Positions 53,826 through 63,303 of a stretch of 64,000 bases of DNA are shown here, one piece after another. Numbering within the stretch: position 1 is the first letter of the stretch; every line of letters starts with the position of its first letter. The position numbers and the translations under genes are program-made. Location of the stretch: NCBI GenBank assembly GCA_016787665.1, contig JAEUUC010000007.1, positions 186,001 through 250,000 on the forward strand, read 5' to 3'. The notes beneath the pieces were generated by a model. That model was not told where the DNA came from and ran no database searches. It saw nothing but the letters and a program-made list of their open reading frames with translations. The stretch comes from Cyclobacteriaceae bacterium (lineage in GTDB: Bacteria > Bacteroidota > Bacteroidia > Cytophagales > Cyclobacteriaceae).

Positions 53826-54902
53826 TTAATAATTCAAGGATGACAGATAATCACGTTTGACCCGTAAAGATCGTTGGTGCCGTTCAAACGCCAGATCGAT
53901 TAACCGACTAATAAGATCAGTGAACGGAATTCCACGTTCGTTCCACATCATGGGGTAGCCGCTGGAGTTGGTGAAGCCCGGTATGGTGTTGATTTCGTTG
54001 ATGAACACCTCGCCACTTGGAGTAAGGAACAAGTCCACCCGGGCAAAGTCTTCACACATCAGCGACTGATAGGCTTTCAATGAAAGTTCACGGATGCGCT
54101 CCGTTTCGGCCGGCTTCAGCCGGGCCGGTATTTCAACCCGGGCAGCATCTGGGTCTACGTATTTGGCATCGAAGGTATAAAACTCGTACTTGGCGTTCAC
54201 GACAATCTCGCACGGCAAGGAGGCCGCTGGCGGATGATTGCCGAGTATGGAACACTCCACCTCCCGACCGGTAATAAAGGTTTCGATGAGAATGGTATCA
54301 TCGTAGAGAAAGCCTTCCTCAATAGCCCGGTCGAAATCGGATTCGCTCTTTACTTTCGTAACCCCCACCGAAGATCCCAGACTCGCGGATTTAACCATGA
54401 AGGGCAAACCGAGTTTTTCGCGAACGGCTGCAAAAGAGAGGGAAGAGCGCTGATCGAACGTAAACACCAGAAATGGAGCCACGGGCAATTGTGCCTGTTG
54501 CAACAGGCGCTTAGCCATAAGTTTGCTCATGGAGACGGCCGATCCAAGAACACCGGTACCCACCATCGGCAGGCTCAGTGCCTTAAGCAAACCCTGAATG
54601 CTGCCATCTTCGCCATCGGTGCCGTGCAGCACGGGAAAGACAATATCAAATTCCAATTGCTGAGCGCCCGCCCGAAAAACTGCACGTTGTGGGTTGAGAT
54701 CAACCGATAAGATTTGGCCTGATGAGATGTCGCGCGTGATGCCGTTGGTGAGGTGCCAAACACCCTCGCCCGAAATCCCGATCGCGACCGGATCAAACCG
54801 GTTTCGGTCAATTTTTTCAAAAATGTTCTTTGCCGAATTAACCGATACCCCATGCTCAACGGAGCGTCCTCCGTACAAAACAGCTACGCGGATTCTCTTC
54901 AT
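53826..54902 (-). CDS. ddl: D-alanine--D-alanine ligase
   Basis: Forms the D-Ala-D-Ala dipeptide of peptidoglycan in the cytoplasm using ATP. The 358-residue protein starts best at ATG 54902 (MKRIRVAVLYGGRSVEHGVS), with the GGRSxEH motif at the N-terminus. The ATP-grasp core includes VFPVLHGTDGEDGSIQG, LPFMVKSASLGSSVGV, EVECSILGN, EFYTFDAKYVD, and the C-terminal metal site INEINTIPGFTNSSGYP. A candidate -7 box TACTTTTG is on the minus strand at 54918-54925, in the gap after the M43 gene stop. Length fits the DdlA/VanA-like long class. Confidence 0.95.
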   Translation of the reverse strand: MKRIRVAVLYGGRSVEHGVSVNSAKNIFEKIDRNRFDPVAIGISGEGVWHLTNGITRDISSGQILSVDLNPQRAVFRAGAQQLEFDIVFPVLHGTDGEDGSIQGLLKALSLPMVGTGVLGSAVSMSKLMAKRLLQQAQLPVAPFLVFTFDQRSSLSFAAVREKLGLPFMVKSASLGSSVGVTKVKSESDFDRAIEEGFLYDDTILIETFITGREVECSILGNHPPAASLPCEIVVNAKYEFYTFDAKYVDPDAARVEIPARLKPAETERIRELSLKAYQSLMCEDFARVDLFLTPSGEVFINEINTIPGFTNSSGYPMMWNERGIPFTDLISRLIDLAFERHQRSLRVKRDYLSSLNY

Positions 54903-54951
54903 CCTAAAAAATAAGTTCAAAAGTACCGATTTTTCATGAAGGCTGAGGTGG

Positions 54952-57927
54952 TCAGTTGCCGCTCAAAAAGATCTTTTCACCAAATAACTGATTACCGATC
55001 TGGATGCGTACGATGTAGATGCCGGAGGCTGCGTTGCCCAAGTCCAAAAAGTAAGTTTGATTCAGGGTGTCCGGGTATTCCATGTCCGCCAGGGATTGCC
55101 CCATCAGGTTGAGGACTTGCAGACGAACCGCGCTGCGTTCGGGTAAGTTAAAGGTGATGCGAAAATCGGGTGTTCCCGGATACAACGCATACAGAGCGTC
55201 AATGCGCGGTGGGTTGATTTCGTCATCCTGAAATAACTCAATGTTGTCGACATAGAGATTATTACCATTGCCGTTATATACCACCCAGGCAAGTCGTATG
55301 TTTTGCTGCTGTGCGTAATTGTTGAGGTTGAGGTAACGCTTGGCCCAATCGGACGTAAGGGCAGGCACCCATTCCGCGGGTGACTGGCGGGTGGCGAACT
55401 GCTCGCCTGTTTCATCCAACAGAATGTCGGGGTAGGTGACTCCACAATCGTGGGAAGCCAACACCTGAAGCCGTTCAACACCTGGTGAACGAAGGGCGTA
55501 ACTGATGTCGAAAAATACGCTGGCTTCAAACGCGCGACTAAAATCAAGGACCGGACTGACCAACCAGGATTGATTGCCTGTCAACACATTTGTGAAACCG
55601 GGATATCGCATCGATGAACCAAGATTGGTAGATGCGGTTGCCCATCCCGCCTCGGTTCCGTCTGTGGCCACTAGCCAGTTGGACGCGGATTCAAAATTTT
55701 GCCGTAGCGGTATGGGCTCAATGCGGCCATTCACTATTGCTGGACGAGTGACCGAATTATTCTGTGGAACATCATCCACCAGGCCGTTGGGTTGATCAAC
55801 GGTGACAGAAATCGTATTGCTTCCGGGTGGGAGCGAGAGAGGTGCCAGAGCCAGGGTCATCGATTGACCTGTACCAAGGTTAAGGCTGCTTATCGTTTGG
55901 TTGACTACCGCGCCTTGATTAATCTGAATGGCTGCGCGCACGGAATTAATTGTTTCCGAGCCTTGATTTCGAATCAACAGTTCGGGTGACACGTTCGATT
56001 CACAACTCACCCGTGTCGGCCGGTTGATTTGCTCAAGCGCAACGTCCAGGAAAGAGCCGGTCACAATCCGGATGTTATCGAGAAAAAGATTATTGCCAAA
56101 TCCATTGGTAGCCTTAAACCGGAGTTGAACCTGCGGTTGCCCCAGGTACGCACCCAGATTAATGGATTCGGTTCGCCATTGAGCTGCTCCGGACGGGCTA
56201 AAGTTACTACTGGTTTGAGGTGCTGTTTGAAGGGCAGAAGCTATCTTGTCATAAACGATTACCGATCCGGACTCGGAACACTCGGTAGACGCCAGCAATT
56301 GCAGGCGGTCGTTTGGTTGGCCCGGATAGGGCGCATAGGCAATATCAAATTGTAGCAGTGCCTGAGCGCTGGCAGTTAGATTAACGGGCGGCAGAACCAG
56401 CATATCCACTGCTCCTTCATTTTCGTAATCGTAGAAATTCAAGCGCATGGCCTCGTTGCCGACCACGCCATTGTTGGCCGCCACAATTTGCCACGTGGTG
56501 AGGCCATCCGGGTTTTGAACCTGCCAGTTGGATGGCAGGCTTCCGCTGAACGTTTCAACCAGTGGGGGGCTGACGGCTGCGGTTGTCAATACGGCCAGGA
56601 ATTGGTAGTTGTTGGTGGCCTTGTTATCGGATACGCCATTTACACTGAGCACCTCAAACTCCACCAAAGAAGCTCCGGCTGCCAGCGCAATCGGTGGAAG
56701 GAAAAGGTTTGTGGCATCCAGAGGATTGAGCGTTTGGGTGAAGTTGACATTTTGGTCATTGCCATTTACACTCACCTGGATGTCAAAACTGGTGATCGTA
56801 TTGGAGCCATAATTGCGAACCTCGATTTGGGGCGTGACCATGCCCACACAGGCAGACGTAGTTGGATTTACAATTGACCGGATGCCCAGGTCGTTGGCCA
56901 CCACCGTGGGAGGTGTTGATCCCGGTGAGGTCAACAAACTTGCTCTTCGCGGTGAATTGTTAATCACGACATCCATACGGGCGACCTGCTGAACGGTGAA
57001 CAAGTTCATACAGGCATCATCAGTATAGTCCAGATAATTTTGGAACATCTTGTTGCCGCCACAAACCACCTGGGGGTGACTGGGGCAATTCGTTGTGGGT
57101 CCCGATTGGGGCGGGGTGTCCGAAACAAAGTCGGTTCCAAGGCAATTGTTGACATCGCCCCAGATATGCCGAAGGCCAAAGAAATGCCCGATCTCGTGCG
57201 TACCCGTTCGGCCCTTATTAAACTTAGGGTCGAGGTCGAACGGCCCATCGTCAACGGAGCCGGTTACATCATAATGCAATACTATACCATCGGTGAGGGC
57301 ATCGTTGGATGCCTCCTCCAATCCCGGCAAAGGCGAAACGGGAAATTGGGCGTAGCCGATAATACCTTTCGGATCAGTCAGGTTGCAAACCCAAATGTTG
57401 AGGTAGCGGTCGGAACGCCAATAGCTGAGCGACTTTAGTTGATAATCGTCCGCTTGTTGCCACGAGGGCTTCGTGCCCTGCACACGCACAATACCTGTGG
57501 TGGCCAGACCTTCGGGATCCTGCAGGGCAAGTACAAATTCAACATCCATCGTGCCGGCAACGGATTGAAATTGCGCGGGTGTATTGGTTGCATCAGCATT
57601 CAATCTCTTAAAGTCCTCGTTCAAAACGCTGATCTGGGATTGAATCTGAGCATCGCTGATGTTAGTGCCGGTGCCCACCGGCTCACCGTTGTGGATCACG
57701 TGAACGACTACCGGTATCGTATAAGTTGACTGGGTTTGATGTAAACGCTGAGCCGATTTACGTGGCGACCGCAGTTTCCCCGACATCCAGTTTTCGAATT
57801 GATCAATGGATTCGAGGCGGGGATTCTGGAGTTCGCGCCATTTGGTGAATTCCACTGTACCGCAGCGATCCTGTCCATAGGCAGTCGATGCCAGCAAAAG
57901 AATCAGGGTAATGGTCAGGAGGCGCAT
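54952..57927 (-). CDS. Secreted M43 (cytophagalysin/pappalysin) metalloprotease with T9SS type A sorting domain
   Basis: A 991-residue exported zinc protease. A signal peptide (LLTITLILLLASTAYGQ) and a ~230-residue pro/catalytic region precede the M43 motif HEIGHFFGLRH at residues 244-254 (HExxHxxGxxH); a methionine turn follows within the ACMNLF segment near 308. The rest (about 340-900) consists of beta-sandwich and CARDB-like repeats with MAM-like modules (LVDNIRI, LYVDNIELF). The end, about 915-991, is a type A sorting domain (LYPGTPDFRITF, NAASGIYIVRIQIG). It is the first gene of the run toward ddl. Confidence 0.92.
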   Translation of the reverse strand: MRLLTITLILLLASTAYGQDRCGTVEFTKWRELQNPRLESIDQFENWMSGKLRSPRKSAQRLHQTQSTYTIPVVVHVIHNGEPVGTGTNISDAQIQSQISVLNEDFKRLNADATNTPAQFQSVAGTMDVEFVLALQDPEGLATTGIVRVQGTKPSWQQADDYQLKSLSYWRSDRYLNIWVCNLTDPKGIIGYAQFPVSPLPGLEEASNDALTDGIVLHYDVTGSVDDGPFDLDPKFNKGRTGTHEIGHFFGLRHIWGDVNNCLGTDFVSDTPPQSGPTTNCPSHPQVVCGGNKMFQNYLDYTDDACMNLFTVQQVARMDVVINNSPRRASLLTSPGSTPPTVVANDLGIRSIVNPTTSACVGMVTPQIEVRNYGSNTITSFDIQVSVNGNDQNVNFTQTLNPLDATNLFLPPIALAAGASLVEFEVLSVNGVSDNKATNNYQFLAVLTTAAVSPPLVETFSGSLPSNWQVQNPDGLTTWQIVAANNGVVGNEAMRLNFYDYENEGAVDMLVLPPVNLTASAQALLQFDIAYAPYPGQPNDRLQLLASTECSESGSVIVYDKIASALQTAPQTSSNFSPSGAAQWRTESINLGAYLGQPQVQLRFKATNGFGNNLFLDNIRIVTGSFLDVALEQINRPTRVSCESNVSPELLIRNQGSETINSVRAAIQINQGAVVNQTISSLNLGTGQSMTLALAPLSLPPGSNTISVTVDQPNGLVDDVPQNNSVTRPAIVNGRIEPIPLRQNFESASNWLVATDGTEAGWATASTNLGSSMRYPGFTNVLTGNQSWLVSPVLDFSRAFEASVFFDISYALRSPGVERLQVLASHDCGVTYPDILLDETGEQFATRQSPAEWVPALTSDWAKRYLNLNNYAQQQNIRLAWVVYNGNGNNLYVDNIELFQDDEINPPRIDALYALYPGTPDFRITFNLPERSAVRLQVLNLMGQSLADMEYPDTLNQTYFLDLGNAASGIYIVRIQIGNQLFGEKIFLSGN

Positions 57928-58023
57928 CCGGGGTAAAAATAACGATGCCGAAAGGCAATCTTAGATGGCATTCAGCAAAAAAGGTTTACCCGGTCAATGC
58001 CCGAATCGGGCCAATCGTAACCC

Positions 58024-58281
58024 CTAGACAGGCATCAGGTTGACGACTTCAATTGACTTAATCTCCGGAACAGCCTTGCGCACGGCTTCTTCAACTCCGG
58101 CTTTAAACGTCATGGTCGACATGGGGCAACTGCCGCAGGCGCCAACGAATTCCAAACGCAAAATGAGGTCATGGGTCAATTCCAGCACACGCACGTTTCC
58201 GCCATCGGCTTCCAGATAGGGGCGAATGCTATCGAGCGATTGCTCAATGCGCGTCTGCAAATCCGAGGTCACTGTTTTCAT
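58024..58281 (-). CDS. NifU-domain Fe-S scaffold protein
   Basis: An 85-residue NifU C-terminal domain protein that carries 4Fe-4S clusters between subunits. The conserved motif CxxC is in LEFVGACGSCPMSTMTFKAG. The rest follows the NFU pattern: IEQSLDSIRPYLEADGGNVRVL at the start and GVEEAVRKAVPEIKSIEVV. It overlaps the mrp stop by 4 bases and lies just downstream of it. The two are a likely Fe-S delivery pair. Confidence 0.93.
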   Translation of the reverse strand: MKTVTSDLQTRIEQSLDSIRPYLEADGGNVRVLELTHDLILRLEFVGACGSCPMSTMTFKAGVEEAVRKAVPEIKSIEVVNLMPV

Positions 58282-59378
58282 ACACCCACTGTCAATTCCA
58301 CTTTCTTCGTTTGTGCAAAGGTAGCATTTCGAATGGCAACCTGTCGTGCCAGCGATTCGGCCAAACCGGTGAACGCATCTGCTGTTGCGCCCCCCTTCAG
58401 CACAGCCGGCAATCCGCTGTCACCACTTTCGCGAATTCCCTGAACCAGCGGTATCTGTCCCAGCAAAGGAACTCCGTATTTTTCTGCCAGGTTTTTACCC
58501 CCGTCCTTCCCGAAGAGGTAGTACCGGTTATTGGGCAGTTCCTCCGGGGTGAAATAAGCCATGTTTTCAATGATACCCAGCACCGGCACGTTGATTTGAG
58601 GCTGTTTGAACATGGTCAGGCCTTTGGTAGCATCGGCTAACGCGACTTTTTGAGGAGTCGTTACAATCACAGCACCTGTCACGGGCACCGTCTGTACCAA
58701 GGTCAGGTGAATGTCGCTGGTCCCCGGTGGCATGTCTATCAAAAGATAATCAAGTTCACCCCAGTCGGCATCGCTGATGAATTGCTTCAGAGCAGCACTG
58801 GCCATGGGGCCGCGCCACACCACGGCACTGTCGGCCGGAGCCAGAAACCCGATAGACATTAACTTGACGCCATATTGTTCCAACGGAACAATGATGTTCT
58901 TACCGTTTACCACTTTCACTTCCGGCTGCTCATTCTCGCAGTTGAACATCACCGGCACGGATGGGCCAAAAATGTCTGCATCGATCAAGCCCACCTTGGC
59001 TCCGCTTTTTGCCAACGCCACGGCCAGGTTCGATGTTACGGTGGATTTACCAACGCCACCTTTACCCGAAGCGATCGCAATAATATTCTTCACTTTTGGC
59101 AACAGCGGGGTGTTGTCACGGGCGCTGGTTACCGATGAGGTCATGTTAATCTTCAATCGCGTTCCTTCAGGCAGCAGCGGACTCACGGCCTTTTCACAAT
59201 CCTGCCGGATCATTTCCTTCAAGGGGCAGGCGGGCGTAGTGAGTACCACGGTGAAACTTACCTCCCCGGTTGAAACCACCACATCTCTTACCATTTGGAG
59301 GGTAACCAGGTCTTTTTTCAGGTCCGGGTCGTGTACGGTGCCCAGCGCCTTCAGAATATCGGCAGAAGTCAAGTTCAT
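58278..59378 (-). CDS. apbC: Mrp/NBP35 family P-loop ATPase (ApbC)
   Basis: A 366-residue Fe-S cluster carrier. The N-terminal ~85 residues are a DUF59/MIP18-like domain (AEDILKALGTVHDPDL pattern and TTPACPLKEMI); the start is ATG 59378 (MNLTSADIL), with an in-frame ATG at 59393 less likely. The P-loop is SGKGGVGKSTV near residue 110, with DADIFGPSVPVMF (switch) and LIDMPPGTSDIHLTL further on. In the C-terminal region the usual cysteine pair of ApbC (ENMxxFxCPxC) is replaced: the sequence reads ENMAYFTPEELPNNRYY. NifU follows with its CxxC. Confidence 0.92.
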   Translation of the reverse strand: MNLTSADILKALGTVHDPDLKKDLVTLQMVRDVVVSTGEVSFTVVLTTPACPLKEMIRQDCEKAVSPLLPEGTRLKINMTSSVTSARDNTPLLPKVKNIIAIASGKGGVGKSTVTSNLAVALAKSGAKVGLIDADIFGPSVPVMFNCENEQPEVKVVNGKNIIVPLEQYGVKLMSIGFLAPADSAVVWRGPMASAALKQFISDADWGELDYLLIDMPPGTSDIHLTLVQTVPVTGAVIVTTPQKVALADATKGLTMFKQPQINVPVLGIIENMAYFTPEELPNNRYYLFGKDGGKNLAEKYGVPLLGQIPLVQGIRESGDSGLPAVLKGGATADAFTGLAESLARQVAIRNATFAQTKKVELTVGV

Positions 59379-59470
59379 TCCGTTAAAAAACACGGCAAGT
59401 TAGGTCTTGGTTTGGTTTTCCGAGGAAAAATGCGTGGAATTATTGTCGATAACCGCAGGGCAGTTTGCGC

Positions 59471-59478
59471 TATCTTTG
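59471..59478 (+). promoter_or_regulatory. Candidate -7 promoter element of dnaG
   Basis: TATCTTTG fits TAnnTTTG and lies 18 bases before the dnaG start at 59497. No TTTG at standard spacing is seen; a TTG at 59443 is 25 bases upstream. Confidence 0.4.
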
Positions 59479-59496
59479 GCGTTTGATTTTCCTGAG

Positions 59497-61416
59497 ATGA
59501 TCAGCCCGGCCACGATAGACGAAGTTAAGAACCGCATGGACATTGTGGACGTGATCAGCGACTTCGTGTCGCTCAAAAAGTCCGGGCAGAATTATAAGGC
59601 CCTGAGCCCGTTTACCAACGAAAAAACCCCCTCGTTCTTCGTGGTGCCGGCCAAGGGTATCTTCAAGGACTTCAGCAGTGGCAAGGGTGGCGATGCGATC
59701 ACCTTCGTAATGGAGCACGAGGGCATGAGCTATGCCGAGGCCATTCGTTTCCTGGCCAAAAAGTATGGGGTGGCCATTCAGGAAGAGCAGGCGGAAACCT
59801 CGCAGGAAAGTCAGGAGCGCGATGCGCTGTATATCCTGATGAATTTCGCCAAGGATTACTATCGCGATAATCTGTTAAAAACGGAAGAAGGGCGCTCGGT
59901 CGGTTTAACGTATTTCCGCGAACGCGGATTTAATGATCGCACCCTGGAAAAGTTTGAACTGGGTTACGCGTTGGAGGGCTGGGAGCATTTTAGTGCAGAG
60001 GCCATCCAGAAGGGGTATAACCGCGAATTGTTGGAGAAAGCCGGTTTGGTTGTCAAGAAGGAAGATGGCTCCGCATACGACCGTTTTCGGGGGCGGGTGA
60101 TTTTTCCGGTGCACTCCATTTCGGGCAAGGTCATTGCGTTTGGTGCGCGAATGCTGGGTAAGGACAAAAACCAGCCGAAATACATCAACTCACCCGAGAC
60201 GGAAATCTACCACAAGAGCAACGTTTTATACGGGCTTTATCAGGCGAAAAACTCGATCCGGCAGCACGACAACTGCTATCTGGTGGAGGGCTACACGGAT
60301 GTGATCTCCATGCACCAGTCGGATGTAGACAATGTGGTGGCGTCCTCCGGTACGGCTCTTACGGAGGAGCAGATCAAGTTGATCCGGAGATTCACCGAGA
60401 ATGTCACTGTTCTGTTTGATGGTGATGCGGCTGGTATCAAAGCTGCGTTGCGCGGAATCGACATGATTCTGAAAGGCGGGCTGAACGTACGGGTAGCGCT
60501 GTTCCCGGATGGTGAAGATCCGGACAGCTATTCCCGAAAGGTTGGCACATCAGCGTTTCAGCAATTTTTGAAAGATCACGCTCAGGATTTCATCTCGTTC
60601 AAAGCCGGCCTGTATGCCCGCGAAGCCGGGGGAGATCCGATTCGAAAGGCAGAGTCGATCAAAGAGATTGTGCAAAGCATCTCGCTTATCCCGGATCCCG
60701 TGAAGCGCTCGGTTTATTTACAAGAGACCTCTCACCAGCTCAAGATTTCGGAAGCCGTCCTGATTACCGAACTCAATAAGATACTCATTCAGGAACGGAA
60801 GCGGAGAGACCGGGATGCACCGGTGGAGGTGATGCCTTTACCGGCCGAAACCACCGGGGAGGAGCAGACCATTTCGAAGCTTGACCCGTCCACCATGGTA
60901 TACTATCAGGAGCGGGAAACGATACGGCTGCTGCTGAATTATGCTGACCAAGCCCTTGAAGATAATAAGGTTGCCAGTTTTCTGGTGCAAGAACTGGAGG
61001 ATGTGGAGTTCACGAACGAAGTATTTCGCGATATCTATGGTCGTTTCAAGGAAGGTGTCGAGCGAGGCGACCGTGTCGACAGTCAATATTTTCTGCAACA
61101 GGGTAGTGCTGAAATCAAGAAGGCGGTTACCGATTTGTTGACTTCGCGGTACGAAGTGAGCCCGCATTGGCGTGACAAATACAAAATCTATTTTCCGGGC
61201 GAAGCCGATAACCTGGGTTCGCTCACGCTCACTAACGTATTGCGCCTGAAGTTCCGGTTTGTTCAGAAAATGATGGATTCCAACCTTCAAGAGATTAAGA
61301 AGGCAGAGGAGAAGGGAAACTGGGATGAACTGGATGAAGCCCTGCAAACGCAGGAGGGTTTAAAAAAGGCAGAACGCGAACTGGCCTCAGCTTTGGGAAT
61401 TGTGGTAGCCCGGTAG
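59497..61416 (+). CDS. dnaG: DNA primase, with zinc-binding residues absent
   Basis: Synthesises RNA primers at replication forks. The start is ATG 59497 (MISPATIDEVKNRMDIVDVI), about 639 residues. The TOPRIM core is complete: LVEGYTDVISMHQ, ASSGTALTEEQ and VLFDGDAAGIKAA. The N-terminal zinc domain keeps its fold pattern (NEKTPSFFVVPAKGIFKDF) but every metal ligand of the E. coli enzyme is replaced: Cys40/His43/Cys61/Cys64 align with Ser37, Thr40, Asp58 and Ser61. The C-terminal ~180 residues are the helicase-interacting region. It is divergent from apbC-nfu. Confidence 0.94.
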   Translation: MISPATIDEVKNRMDIVDVISDFVSLKKSGQNYKALSPFTNEKTPSFFVVPAKGIFKDFSSGKGGDAITFVMEHEGMSYAEAIRFLAKKYGVAIQEEQAETSQESQERDALYILMNFAKDYYRDNLLKTEEGRSVGLTYFRERGFNDRTLEKFELGYALEGWEHFSAEAIQKGYNRELLEKAGLVVKKEDGSAYDRFRGRVIFPVHSISGKVIAFGARMLGKDKNQPKYINSPETEIYHKSNVLYGLYQAKNSIRQHDNCYLVEGYTDVISMHQSDVDNVVASSGTALTEEQIKLIRRFTENVTVLFDGDAAGIKAALRGIDMILKGGLNVRVALFPDGEDPDSYSRKVGTSAFQQFLKDHAQDFISFKAGLYAREAGGDPIRKAESIKEIVQSISLIPDPVKRSVYLQETSHQLKISEAVLITELNKILIQERKRRDRDAPVEVMPLPAETTGEEQTISKLDPSTMVYYQERETIRLLLNYADQALEDNKVASFLVQELEDVEFTNEVFRDIYGRFKEGVERGDRVDSQYFLQQGSAEIKKAVTDLLTSRYEVSPHWRDKYKIYFPGEADNLGSLTLTNVLRLKFRFVQKMMDSNLQEIKKAEEKGNWDELDEALQTQEGLKKAERELASALGIVVAR

Positions 61417-61472
61417 CGGAACAGGGAAGGTGTTATTTTTGTTGTTGGTTGAGAAATTTTTAAAAGCAGGAA

Positions 61473-62687
61473 ATGACGGATTATATAAAGCTCGATAGTA
61501 TTGAAGAGGCGCTGGAGGAAATCCGGAACGGTAAGGTGATTATTGTGGTAGACGATGAAGATCGCGAGAACGAGGGTGACTTTGTTTGCGCAGCTGAGTG
61601 TATTACCCCTGAAATCGTCAATTTCATGGCTACCCACGGGCGCGGCCTCATTTGCGCGCCCCTGAGCGAGGAGCGCTGCGAAGAACTTGGCCTCGACCTG
61701 ATGGTCGGCAAAAACACCGCCACCTTCGAAACCCCATTTACCGTGTCAGTCGACTTGATTGGCCACGGCTGTACCACGGGCATTTCCGCTCACGACCGAT
61801 TCAAAACGATCAAGGCGCTGTGCGATCCGGCCACAAGACCGGAGGAGTTGGGTAAACCCGGACACATTTTTCCACTCAAAGCCAAAAAGGAGGGTGTATT
61901 GAGACGGTCGGGTCATACCGAAGCCTCCATCGATTTTGCCCGGCTGGCGGGGTTTAGACCGGCCGGGGTTTTGGTGGAGATCATGAATGAAGACGGTTCC
62001 ATGGCACGTTTGCCCGATTTGCGAAAAGTGGCTGACCGTTTTAACCTCAAACTCGTATCCATCAAGGATTTGATTGCCTACCGGATGAAGCATGAGTCGC
62101 AGATTCGCAAGCACCTGGAGGTGAATATGCCCACCGTACATGGCGACTTCCGCCTGGTGGCCTACGAGCAGGTGAACACAGGGGAGGTTCATATGGCGTT
62201 GATCAAGGGAGAGTGGAACGAAAACGAACCCGTGCTGGTGCGAGTGCATTCTTCATGCGTGACAGGCGACATTTTTGGTTCGTGTCGGTGTGATTGTGGT
62301 AACCAGTTGCACGATGCGATGGAAATGGTTGAGCATGAAGGTCGCGGAGTTGTACTCTACATGAAGCAAGAGGGGCGGGGTATCGGGTTACTCAACAAGC
62401 TGAAGGCTTATAAATTGCAGGAGGAAGGATTTGATACAGTGGAGGCGAATTTGAAATTGGGCTTCGACATGGATCACCGGGATTACGGTATTGGCGCGCA
62501 AATCCTGCATGACCTCGGTGTGCGTAAGTTGCGCCTGATCACCAACAACCCGCGCAAGCGCGTTGGGTTGATGGGCTATGGTCTTGAAATAGTGGAAAAC
62601 GTACCAATCGAGATTAAGCCAAACCCGCACAATGAGAAGTATTTAAGGACGAAGCGCGACAAGCTTGGGCACCAGATATTGAAGTAA
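61473..62687 (+). CDS. ribBA: Bifunctional DHBP synthase / GTP cyclohydrolase II
   Basis: Supplies the two starting branches of riboflavin synthesis. The 404-residue protein has the RibB domain at 1-205 ([18 protein letters not shown] and [18 protein letters not shown]) and RibA at about 210-404 with zinc ligands in [17 protein letters not shown] and the GTP motif [13 protein letters not shown]. The following gene starts 4 bases after the stop. No FMN riboswitch was seen upstream; TATTTTTG at 61434 is a possible -7 box. Confidence 0.96.
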   Translation: MTDYIKLDSIEEALEEIRNGKVIIVVDDEDRENEGDFVCAAECITPEIVNFMATHGRGLICAPLSEERCEELGLDLMVGKNTATFETPFTVSVDLIGHGCTTGISAHDRFKTIKALCDPATRPEELGKPGHIFPLKAKKEGVLRRSGHTEASIDFARLAGFRPAGVLVEIMNEDGSMARLPDLRKVADRFNLKLVSIKDLIAYRMKHESQIRKHLEVNMPTVHGDFRLVAYEQVNTGEVHMALIKGEWNENEPVLVRVHSSCVTGDIFGSCRCDCGNQLHDAMEMVEHEGRGVVLYMKQEGRGIGLLNKLKAYKLQEEGFDTVEANLKLGFDMDHRDYGIGAQILHDLGVRKLRLITNNPRKRVGLMGYGLEIVENVPIEIKPNPHNEKYLRTKRDKLGHQILK

Positions 62688-62691
62688 CGTC

Positions 62692-63300
62692 ATGAGAGGG
62701 CTGTTGGTGATCATCGTGCTGTTGGTGGTGGGTGCGTCAGCTCGGGCGCAGCAGTTTCCTTTTGAGTATTGGCATGAGGGCAAGGTGGTGCTGGAGTCCG
62801 GTGATACCTTGAAGGGACTGATCAAATACGACCTGCAAACCGATCTGATCCAAGTTCAATACAATAAGAAGGCCGAGAGCTACACGGCTCGAAAAGTGAT
62901 TTTTTGCGAAATCTTTGACGCCACGGCCCGCAGTTACCGGCAGTTCTACTCGCTGCCCTTTGCCCTGAACGGAACCTACAAAGCGCCCGTCTTCTTCGAA
63001 TTACTTAGTGAGGGTAAGTTGACCATTTTGGTTCGCGAGGCCATTGAATATCGTACGTTTAATTCCATGTATTTTTATGGAGGTACATACACGCGGCTGG
63101 TGTTGGTCTATAAATATTACCTGATGAAGGAGAATGGAAATATTGAACCCTTGACAGGGAGGAAAAGTGAGTGGCTTGACCTGATGGGCGGTTGGGCTGA
63201 TGATGTTCAGAAATTTGCCAAAGCCAACCGTTTGGATTTCGATAACCGATACGAGCTCGAACGAATTCTTGACCACTATAACTCTCTGATTAAACGATAA
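62692..63300 (+). CDS. Exported protein of unknown function between ribBA and surE
   Basis: A 202-residue exported protein with a signal peptide (LLVIIVLLVVGASARAQ). The mature part is beta-rich and aromatic: VVLESGDTLKGLIKYDL, YTARKVIFCEIFDATARSY, FFELLSEGKLTILVREAIEY, LVLVYKYYLMKENGNIEPL, and a helical end GWADDVQKFAKANRLDFDN. No catalytic motif or known family is evident. It is tightly packed between ribBA (4 bases) and surE (3 bases), so it is probably co-transcribed, yet its role need not relate to either. Confidence 0.82.
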   Translation: MRGLLVIIVLLVVGASARAQQFPFEYWHEGKVVLESGDTLKGLIKYDLQTDLIQVQYNKKAESYTARKVIFCEIFDATARSYRQFYSLPFALNGTYKAPVFFELLSEGKLTILVREAIEYRTFNSMYFYGGTYTRLVLVYKYYLMKENGNIEPLTGRKSEWLDLMGGWADDVQKFAKANRLDFDNRYELERILDHYNSLIKR

Positions 63301-63303
63301 CTC

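Noticed and set aside
61417..61472. FMN riboswitch before ribBA
   Set aside because: The 56-base gap is too short, and the conserved RFN boxes are absent.
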